Assembly: GCA_965205725.1 (NCBI GenBank)
Contig: OZ242189.1
Coordinates: 2,666,001 to 2,730,000, forward strand
DNA: 64,000 nucleotides
Direction of reading: 5' to 3'
Source of the DNA: G965205725 sp965205725
GTDB taxonomy: Bacteria; Pseudomonadota; Gammaproteobacteria; Pseudomonadales; Halieaceae
Below are positions 42,739 through 49,291 of the stretch, one piece after another. The position numbers and the translations under genes are program-made. A model generated the notes under the pieces. The model was not told where the DNA came from, did not search any database, and saw only the letters and a program-made list of their open reading frames with translations. Numbering within the stretch: the stretch's first letter is position 1; the number at the start of each line of letters is the position of its first letter.

Positions 42739-44082
42739 ATGGCTACTTCGGGAACTGAATTAACCCGACAGCTCGCTGAATACGCCGACTCCATCACCTA
42801 CGAGCGCTTGCCGGGTGATGTCATTCAAATGGCGAAGTGCGCTGTTATCGATTTTGTTGGCTGCGCTCTGAGGGGCTCGGTTGAATACGTGTCGAAAATC
42901 CTCAGTGAGGAACTGGTTTCGGAGATATTGACACCGGAGCAGTTAATTTCCACTGCGGATAGGATTGCAAGCCCAACCTCGCTTGCAAGGCTTTATGCTG
43001 TGGCCGGGCACGCCATTGACTATGACGACACTCATCCCCACCGGGGCATGCACGCCGGATCCCCGGTAATTGGCGCTGTCATGGCCCTGGCGGCCACCCG
43101 GCCGATATCCGGAGAGGAAATCATCACCGCCGTGGTAGCGGGTTATGAGGTGGCCATCAGGGTGGGTAACTGCCTGGATATGGCGCACTACGAGAAAGGG
43201 TTCCATACCACGGGCACGGTTGCCATTTTTGGCGCTGCGGTGGCTGCTGCCCGTTTGTTGCAGTTGAATGCAGAACAAATACGGCAGGTGTTGGGCCTGG
43301 CAACGACACAGGCTGCTGGAGTGAAATGCACTTTTGGTACCATGGCCAAGCCTTTCAATGCCGGTGCAGCGGCAGCAAATGGACTGCTGGCCGCATCCCT
43401 TGTGTCGAGAGGATTTACCGCCCCGGTGTCATCGTTGGAGGAGAGTAAGGGCTTTCTGGATCTGTATGGCGGATTCGAGCCCAAGGAGTGTATTTTACCC
43501 GGGGCTGACGAGTGGTTGATACTGGAGAATGTATTCAAGCTGCACGCAGCGTGTCTGGCCACCCACCCCATGATTTTTGGGCTTGGACAGTTTCTAAAGG
43601 CAAGAAAATTGCCCAACTCAGAAATCGAGTCCGTGTCGTTGCAGGTATCACCCTTGGCCCTCGCCACAGCTAGCATCATCGAGCCGGCGCACCCGCTTGA
43701 TGGCAAGTTCTGTTTTCCTCAGATAGCCGCCTTGACGCTTGCGGGTTGGGATACCAGTTCAGAGCAGTCTTTCTCCCACGAGGCCCTGGTTGATCCTGAG
43801 GTGGTCGCTCTTCGCCGGAAAACTGCCGTCGAAGCCAATCCAGAGATCAATGTCAGGGAAACACAGGTCAGGCTCACCCTGGGAGGTGGTGAGGCTATTC
43901 GCCTCGACACAGATATTGACCATGGACCTTCTACCTTGAAGGAGATTGCTCCCCTTGTCGAAGCCAAGTTTTTAAGCAACGTAGATTATGTACTGGGGGC
44001 TGCAACAGCCACATCTATTCTTGATGTGCTAACCAGGCTCGAAAAACAGGATCCTCTAAACCTGAGAATGGTGATTCAGTAG
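42739..44082 (+). CDS. MmgE/PrpD-family protein
   Basis: 447 aa, starting 2 bp after the GMC stop. DFVGCALRGS, AVAGHAIDYDDTHPHRGMHAG and GFHTTGTVAIFGAAVAAARLL are the family blocks. Family members include 2-methylcitrate, iminodisuccinate and cis-aconitate-converting enzymes, that is, hydration, dehydration or decarboxylation of tricarboxylates. The exact reaction is open. It fits a pathway ending in branched dicarboxylates. Confidence 0.88.
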   Translation: MATSGTELTRQLAEYADSITYERLPGDVIQMAKCAVIDFVGCALRGSVEYVSKILSEELVSEILTPEQLISTADRIASPTSLARLYAVAGHAIDYDDTHPHRGMHAGSPVIGAVMALAATRPISGEEIITAVVAGYEVAIRVGNCLDMAHYEKGFHTTGTVAIFGAAVAAARLLQLNAEQIRQVLGLATTQAAGVKCTFGTMAKPFNAGAAAANGLLAASLVSRGFTAPVSSLEESKGFLDLYGGFEPKECILPGADEWLILENVFKLHAACLATHPMIFGLGQFLKARKLPNSEIESVSLQVSPLALATASIIEPAHPLDGKFCFPQIAALTLAGWDTSSEQSFSHEALVDPEVVALRRKTAVEANPEINVRETQVRLTLGGGEAIRLDTDIDHGPSTLKEIAPLVEAKFLSNVDYVLGAATATSILDVLTRLEKQDPLNLRMVIQ

Positions 44083-44089
44083 TGCAAGA

Positions 44090-44710
44090 CTAAGGAATCA
44101 AGTGCATATCACAGGTTTCTTTGATCCTGCTGTATGCGGCATCGATATCAAACGCGTTCTTGTTTATAAAGTACTGCATGGCGGTGCCTCTCAGCATGCC
44201 GATAAACAGCACCGCGAAAGATTCAAGATCGACAGATTGTTTCACCCCGCCGGTTTTTTGCGCCGGCTCAAGGCTGTCGACAACCCATTGCCTTACTTGC
44301 TGATCATAATTCTCGAAGGCGGGTTTTAGCTCGCCGTAGGAGGCGTAACTCTCGTTCATCAGCCGGAATTGGGCGACCATGAGATCGGAGCCTGCGACTA
44401 CTGCATCCACATAGAGTCTGGCCAGGCGTTCCAGATTTTCTACTCCGCCTTCGTCAGCATGAGCTGGGCGTACGACCCGTTCTTCCCACAGCTCGAGAAT
44501 GCGCTCGGTGACGGCCTGGAGCAAATCGCTCTTGGAGCCGAATCGGTAACCGGGAAGCCCTCGACTTACACCAGCTTCTTCGCCCAGTTTGGCGAAGGTC
44601 ATTTTATTGGGTCCTTCCTGAGCTATCAATTTTATGGCTGCCTTGAACATGGCCTTGTCCGAGGCCTCAGTGCGTTCAGTCTGGGTGCGGCGCTTCTGCG
44701 GTTTGCTCAT
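44090..44710 (-). CDS. TetR-family regulator 2 (likely master of the island)
   Basis: 206 aa. HTH: TEASDKAMFKAAIKLIAQEG and FAKLGEEAGVSRGLPGYRFGSKSDLL. Family-typical C-terminal ligand domain. It is the only TetR gene in the island. Operator F lies 104 bp upstream, in the divergent region to the transport genes, so autoregulation is likely. The operator recurs at four other promoters, which makes this protein the best candidate for the shared regulator (inference). Confidence 0.87.
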   Translation of the reverse strand: MSKPQKRRTQTERTEASDKAMFKAAIKLIAQEGPNKMTFAKLGEEAGVSRGLPGYRFGSKSDLLQAVTERILELWEERVVRPAHADEGGVENLERLARLYVDAVVAGSDLMVAQFRLMNESYASYGELKPAFENYDQQVRQWVVDSLEPAQKTGGVKQSVDLESFAVLFIGMLRGTAMQYFINKNAFDIDAAYSRIKETCDMHLIP

Positions 44711-44813
44711 ATCTCATTGCTCCGTGCGAAGCTGTAATTTTCTCATGTTGGTGTATTGCGGTCTAATTCTTACTGGAAAACACACAGCGTCCGGTTGTAA
44801 AGCAATTTTACAA

Positions 44814-44846
44814 CATGCTGGACATATAGCAAGTATCTGATATGAT
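44814..44846. promoter_or_regulatory. Island operator, site F, with promoter
   Basis: CATGCTGGACATATAGCAAG (44814-44833), identical to site A. -35-like TGGACA (44819-44824) is 16 bp before TATGAT (44841-44846), pointing at the membrane protein and carrier genes. It lies between TetR 2 and that operon. Confidence 0.7.
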
Positions 44847-44929
44847 TGAGTGATGTCAAATGTGTCGGGTGATGGCATGCGTGAGCAATCGGGAGGCCGG
44901 TTGAACGCTCGAGGGGGTCAGGAGGTTCT

Positions 44930-45295
44930 ATGGAACTGTTAGCGATGGTGCTGCTAGCAATGATCGCATTATTGATGCTACATCTTTGGTGGCGTTGGAT
45001 GTTTAGCACCGACGATGCGCTGCATGAATTTGGATTAGCAACAATGGCGGCAACGGGCCGAAACTTCGTCAAAGGTGATATTGGTGGAGTGATTCTGACT
45101 ATCGGCGTGCTGCTTGTACTATTTTTGCTGCAGGGTGCCCAGTGGGGTCCATCTTTGTTGCTCCTTATGTGTTGCATGGTTTTGGGCCGAGTGTGGAGTT
45201 TGGTCGTTGATGGGTACTCGGCCAAGGGTGTTAAAGCCATCGTGGCAGAGTCAGTCACATTTATCCTGGTCAGCTACCTGCTGAGCACTGGCTGA
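44930..45295 (+). CDS. Small four-helix membrane protein 2 (DxGGVIL type)
   Basis: 121 aa, four membrane segments, with GDIGGVILTIGVLLVLFLL in the middle. It is a paralogue of the protein at 24912 (shared N-F-x-x-G-D-x-G-G-V-I-L block and spacing). Ribosome site CAGGAGG upstream. It is 5 bp before the carrier gene, so the two are cotranscribed and may work together. Confidence 0.72.
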   Translation: MELLAMVLLAMIALLMLHLWWRWMFSTDDALHEFGLATMAATGRNFVKGDIGGVILTIGVLLVLFLLQGAQWGPSLLLLMCCMVLGRVWSLVVDGYSAKGVKAIVAESVTFILVSYLLSTG

Positions 45296-45300
45296 CAGAC

Positions 45301-46542
45301 ATGATAGTAGTACTCCTTGCAGGGTTGGCAACCATACTGGTGATGGCGATCGTCACAGGTATCAACGCCGGTGTTATCGCTATGCTCTTCGCGGGACTGC
45401 TTGGTACGACGATTGCCAGTATGTCCGTGCGAGACATCGCCGCTGGCTTTCCGGGAGATATGTTTATCATGTTGTTCGGCATACTGCTATTGCTTTCTAT
45501 TGCCAGCAGGAACGGTAGTGTCGAATGGCTGGTGCAACAATTGGTAAAGCTCGTAGGTGGGCGAGTTGCGGTCTTGCCCTGGCTTCTGTTTTTTGCCGCT
45601 CTCCTGAGCAGTTCCATGGGGCCCGGTGCGGCACCCCTGCTGTTTGTTGTGGGAGCGGGCTTCGCTCGTCGCTATCACATTTCGCCACTGATGGTTGGCG
45701 CCATGGTCATTCATGGCAACCAGGCCGGATTCTTCTCCCCGATCGCGCCCTACGGGATTCTTTTTGCATCGCTGATGGAGCGTGCGGATATTGCGATGCC
45801 GAATCTGGACCTCTACCTGATTGTGGTGTGGTTTCACTTGTTGTTGGCGGTCATCGTGTTTGTTGTGTTCGGCGGTTTGCGTTTGTTGAAAGCGGAATCC
45901 GGAGGCCTGCCGGTAGGAGGCGGTATCGATGAGGCTGAGGGGACGCCACCTATCAGCGGGATTCAGGTCGCTACCCTGGTGGGGTTTGCCGGGCTCCTAT
46001 TGGGTTCGCTGTTCACCGATGTCAACATTGGTTTTCTGGCCCTGGCGATTGCGCTGGTTCTGCTACTGGCATCTGGGCGAGATGAGAGTGACAAGGCCAT
46101 TGCAGGTGTTGCCTGGCCCATCCTGCTGATCATTTGCGGCGTCACACTGTATGTCCACGTTCTCCAGTACTCCGGAGCAATAGGCAATGCGGCGGCCGCC
46201 CTCACTGATCTGGCGTCCGTGGAATGGGTCGCACTGGTGATTGCCTGGCTGGCAGCCGCCCTGACGGCCGTGGCATCCACTTTCGGGACATTGAGTATGT
46301 TGCTGCCATTGTCGACGCCTTTTCTGGCTTCTGGGGAACTTGAAGTCACTGCATTTCTTGCGCTGGTCGCAATCTCTGCGGCAGTTACCGATATCTCACC
46401 GATTTCACCATGGGGTGCGATGTTTTTGGCGTCATGTACGGGCATGAACCACGATGCAATTTTTAGGCAGATGCTTTTATATGCCCTCACGATGATCATT
46501 TTTGTACCGGTAATCGTGTGGCTGGTACTCATCATTTTTTGA
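45301..46542 (+). CDS. MatC-like dicarboxylate carrier
   Basis: 413 aa with about 11 membrane segments. GINAGVIAMLFAGLLGT and FPGDMFIMLFGILLLLSIASRNGS resemble the MatC N-terminal domain of malonate/dicarboxylate carriers, and the two halves (SSMGPGAAPLLFVVGAGF, FGTLSMLLPLSTPFLA) suggest the ion-transporter superfamily fold. It probably moves a dicarboxylate or branched acid across the inner membrane. Confidence 0.8.
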   Translation: MIVVLLAGLATILVMAIVTGINAGVIAMLFAGLLGTTIASMSVRDIAAGFPGDMFIMLFGILLLLSIASRNGSVEWLVQQLVKLVGGRVAVLPWLLFFAALLSSSMGPGAAPLLFVVGAGFARRYHISPLMVGAMVIHGNQAGFFSPIAPYGILFASLMERADIAMPNLDLYLIVVWFHLLLAVIVFVVFGGLRLLKAESGGLPVGGGIDEAEGTPPISGIQVATLVGFAGLLLGSLFTDVNIGFLALAIALVLLLASGRDESDKAIAGVAWPILLIICGVTLYVHVLQYSGAIGNAAAALTDLASVEWVALVIAWLAAALTAVASTFGTLSMLLPLSTPFLASGELEVTAFLALVAISAAVTDISPISPWGAMFLASCTGMNHDAIFRQMLLYALTMIIFVPVIVWLVLIIF

Positions 46543-46592
46543 CAACCGAAGCGCTGTAAGAACGTGCTTCACAGAATCTGAGGTTGGTTGAT

Positions 46593-47519
46593 ATGCAATG
46601 GTTCGTCGGTGATATCAAGGTCACATCAATCGTCGAGCAGGATCTGTTGGACATTGAAATGCTTATTCCTGAGGCGACACCCGATATGGTGAATTCGATC
46701 GATTGGCTTCGCCCTAGCTATGTCGACGCCAACGGAGTCATGCTAGGACTGATTCAGGCCTTTGTCGTAGAGACACCCGACGCCACGCTGGTTGTTGACA
46801 CCTGCGTCGGCAATGATAAGGAACGCATATTGTCGGAACACTGGCATATGCAGCAACGCCAGTTCCTCCGGTCCTTCGAGCGAGCGGGCTATAGCCCGGA
46901 TGGCATCGACTTTGTACTGTGTACACACCTCCATTTTGATCACGTTGGCTGGAATACCTACCTCGATGAGGGGGAGTGGAAGCCGACATTTCCCAATGCA
47001 TCTTATTTATTTGCAAAGGTAGAGATGGATTATTGGGCCTCTGAGCTCAGCAAGCCTTCGCCCCAGGTCTCAGATTCAGCGAGCGAGATGGAGCTGATGG
47101 AGGCTGCTTTCGCTGAAATGTCTTGCACAACACACCAGGACTCGGTGGTGCCCGTTTTCAAGGCAGGGCTTGTAGATCTAGTCGCCACCGATCATGTCGT
47201 ATGTCCAGGGGTGCGGCTGGTCCCAACGCCAGGGCATACCCCTGGTCATGTGAGTGTTGTCCTCGACTCTCAATCCGAATCTGCGGTAATAACAGGTGAT
47301 GCTATACATCATCCAGTCCAGATCGCACGCCCCGAATTGCGAACCATTGCAGATGTGAATCCAGACGAGTCGGCGGTTTCGAGAGCAAGTTTACTTACTG
47401 GATGCGAATCCTTGCGGCGCCTGGTCATTGGCAGTCACTTCGCTGAGCCCAGCGCGGGCTTTGTGACAAGCGACGGCATAGGGTTTCGTTTTGAGGCTAA
47501 CAATGGAGAAGCAAAATGA
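46593..47519 (+). CDS. MBL-fold metallo-hydrolase
   Basis: 308 aa from ATG 46593 (GAGG 9 bases upstream; a TTG at 46584 is also in frame). Zinc motif THLHFDHVGW, then TPGHTPGH with the third His and TGDAIHHPVQ with the bridging Asp. The type is the quorum-lactonase-like or ester/lactone hydrolase group. It overlaps the next gene by 4 bp (ATGA). A lactone or thioester intermediate is a plausible substrate. Confidence 0.88.
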   Translation: MQWFVGDIKVTSIVEQDLLDIEMLIPEATPDMVNSIDWLRPSYVDANGVMLGLIQAFVVETPDATLVVDTCVGNDKERILSEHWHMQQRQFLRSFERAGYSPDGIDFVLCTHLHFDHVGWNTYLDEGEWKPTFPNASYLFAKVEMDYWASELSKPSPQVSDSASEMELMEAAFAEMSCTTHQDSVVPVFKAGLVDLVATDHVVCPGVRLVPTPGHTPGHVSVVLDSQSESAVITGDAIHHPVQIARPELRTIADVNPDESAVSRASLLTGCESLRRLVIGSHFAEPSAGFVTSDGIGFRFEANNGEAK

Positions 47520-48028
47520 CGCTGATTGATTTTTTTTCATCCTATACATCAGCGCAGAAAGACGTTGCTTGGGGGTTTATTGCCTGCGGCCTTGGTTTAC
47601 TTGGAACATTTTCTTTCCTTGCGTTGCAGTCGGCATTGAACGGGCCACTATGGCAGGGTGTGAGGGTGGGTGCCCTGATAAGTGGACTCATGATTCTGCT
47701 CGGTGGCATTGCCTATCTCCGTTTTTGTGATTCCAGTTATTTGCAGATCAGTAGTGTATACCAGGACGCTCCGCAGTCTGCTTTACATGACGAGATGGGC
47801 CGTATGGCAAAAGTGGTAGCAGATTATCGGATTTACCAGCTGTGCTTTGCGTTTGTCGTATTGGTGGCGCTCGTAGCAGCTCTGTTTGCAAGTAAGTTCT
47901 GGGCTGGTATCGCCTATCCATTTGCATTCCAGTTTCTTGCACTACTCTTGATCGAGGCTCACTCCCACGCATCCATTGTCGAATACGCGAGTTATCTTGA
48001 GAATGAAGTGAAGGTGAGTAAGCGATGA
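47516..48028 (+). CDS. Hypothetical four-helix membrane protein
   Basis: 170 aa with hydrophobic segments near 19-38, 49-66, 107-126 and 131-147. No family recognised. Overlaps at both ends by 4 bp (ATGA) tie it to the metallo-hydrolase and to the enoyl-CoA hydratase remnant, so it belongs to the same transcript. Confidence 0.7.
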   Translation: MTLIDFFSSYTSAQKDVAWGFIACGLGLLGTFSFLALQSALNGPLWQGVRVGALISGLMILLGGIAYLRFCDSSYLQISSVYQDAPQSALHDEMGRMAKVVADYRIYQLCFAFVVLVALVAALFASKFWAGIAYPFAFQFLALLLIEAHSHASIVEYASYLENEVKVSKR

Positions 48029-48741
48029 GAGATTTCCTGGACTTTCGAGACCGCGTGCGGATAGCCATGGATGCCGGGGTAGCTGATGTGCGGCTTTCGA
48101 GAGAGGCCAAGATGAATGCGCTGGACGATGACATGTTCGAAGCCATCATTGAGGCAGGTGATTACCTCAATGGTATAACTGACCTGCGTTGTGTAGTGCT
48201 CTCAGGTGATGGGAGTGCCTTTTGCGCGGGGCTCGACATGGCTACATTTAGCGCTTTAGCGTCTGAGAATGGGCTCGCTACCACAGCTCTGTCTCCCAGG
48301 ACTCATGGCATTGTCAACAGGCCTCAATATGCTGTTTGGCTGTGGCGGCAGCTAGCCAATGAGGTCAATCTGAGCCAGGCCACGGTTACCTCGATACTGG
48401 ATCGGCTGGAAAATAAGGGGTACGTAGAGCGCGAGCGCTCCACAGTAGACAAGCGCAAGGTTCACGTTCATCTCACGCAGCGCGGTATCGAAATACTTCG
48501 GGATGCGCCTACGCCCTTGCAAGAGCAGTTCGCCCGACAGTTCAATGACTTGCAGGAATGGGAGCAAACCATGATTATCGCCTCATTGCAGCGGGTGGCG
48601 TACATGATGGATGCAGAGCATATCGACGCCTCGCCGGTTCTCGATGTCGGCACCCTGGACCGGCCGCTGGAATCACCGTCAAATATCGAAAGTATGAATC
48701 GACCAAACAGCGCTGATAAATTAACGGGCCGGTCTGGATAA
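48025..48741 (+). pseudogene. Enoyl-CoA hydratase remnant fused in frame to MarR C-terminus
   Basis: Residues 1-107 are an enoyl-CoA hydratase start (RVRIAMDAGVADVRLSREAKMNALDDDM, then LSGDGSAFCAGLDMATF with the first oxyanion block). At 48347 the sequence switches to the right copy of the 483-bp repeat and continues as the MarR HTH and tail, in frame, to the same stop. The hydratase lacks its catalytic second half. The MarR part lacks its first 50 residues. The open frame of 238 aa could still make a chimera, but function is unlikely. Confidence 0.88.
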
Positions 48742-48829
48742 AAGCGGTGCATTGCGCTTGTCGATACTGCTGATTTATAAAAAATGGTGGGCCCTCCGTG
48801 ACTTGAACACGGGACCTGCCGATTATGAG
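48347..48829 (+). repeat. 483-bp direct repeat, right copy (island boundary)
   Basis: Same as 20703-21185 except for six base changes (one in acGGag/acGCag, one in caaacAatg, one silent near the stop and three within gacccagcgg). It begins inside the hydratase remnant and runs to the anticodon loop of the complete tRNA. Confidence 0.97.
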
Positions 48830-48861
48830 TCGGATGCTCTAACCAACTGAGCTAAGGGCCC
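48785..48861 (-). tRNA. tRNA with CAU anticodon (Ile2 type likely, else Met)
   Basis: 77 nt with CCA. Acceptor strands GGGCCCT and AGGGCCC pair perfectly. The anticodon loop is CTCATAA. The TTAGCTCAG D arm and TTCAAGTC T loop resemble tRNA-Ile2, whose C34 is changed to lysidine, more than elongator tRNA-Met. Pair 27-43 is mismatched. Its 3' half lies in the 483-bp repeat; its 5' half is outside it. Confidence 0.9.
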
Positions 48862-48913
48862 AAAAACTGTATCTTATACCTACTTTTCCTTCTGTACTTC
48901 CCATAGCTGTAAA

Positions 48914-49079
48914 TTGAGACCTTTGCACGAAAGCCATTTCACCGGCATGCTGCGTCGCCTAAAAGCGCCTACTGTTGGTAAAATCGTACTCAATCGGTCA
49001 TTTATACCCATAAACTCCCTCATTCCGTGCGTTTTTGCCTTGCCTGAAAGCGAAATCATCTTCCGTGCAAAGGTCTCAA
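48914..49079. mobile_element. 166-bp MITE-like element
   Basis: Perfect 16-bp terminal inverted repeats TTGAGACCTTTGCACG (48914-48929, 49064-49079), near-matching for 4 more bases. There is no transposase; the inside has only a short open frame. The ends resemble those of some IS5-group elements (from memory). Its right end abuts a tRNA fragment. No clear target duplication. Confidence 0.8.
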
Positions 49080-49119
49080 ATTATGAGTCGGATGCTCTAA
49101 CCAACTGAGCTATGGGCCC
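49080..49119 (-). pseudogene. 5' half of a second CAU-anticodon tRNA
   Basis: Matches the 5' half of the tRNA at 48785 up to the anticodon loop (TTATGAG at 49081-49087), with one change at position 7 of the acceptor (GGGCCCA). The 3' half is missing; the MITE end sits at the break. Confidence 0.88.
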
Positions 49120-49244
49120 CGCAAGAGCCTTCCCCGGCATGGAGAAGCCGCGCATTATAGTGAATGCCCCTGCCACTGAGAAGCGGATTTTTGTAGCTAT
49201 CCCGGCTGCCCAGCCTGGCATCGGGCAGGCGGGTTGCAGGCAAT

Positions 49245-49270
49245 AAAAAAGGGCGCCCGCAGGCGCCCTT
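49245..49270 (-). terminator. Rho-independent terminator of TonB receptor 4
   Basis: GGGCGCC (49251-49257) and GGCGCCC (49262-49268) with a 4-base loop, followed on the minus strand by a T run (49245-49250). It lies about 25 bp beyond the receptor stop. Confidence 0.88.
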
Positions 49271-49291
49271 GAAGACCGTGCGAGTTGGCGC

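Larger units (their letters stand above)
21186..48346. mobile_element. 27.2-kb catabolic genomic island
   Basis: Bounded by the 483-bp direct repeats and by tRNA anticodon-loop sequence TTATGAG on the left (21179-21185) and, after the right repeat, at 48823-48829. Its gene content is one catabolic theme with a shared operator. No integrase is visible inside it, so it is either immobile now or was moved by an enzyme encoded elsewhere. Loss by recombination between the repeats is possible. Confidence 0.7.

Noticed and set aside
48907..49087. Target duplication of the MITE
   Set aside because: Flanks AAA/ATT do not match convincingly in any register.
48914..49108. 64-aa ORF across the MITE
   Set aside because: It spans the terminal repeat and the tRNA fragment, so it cannot be a real gene.
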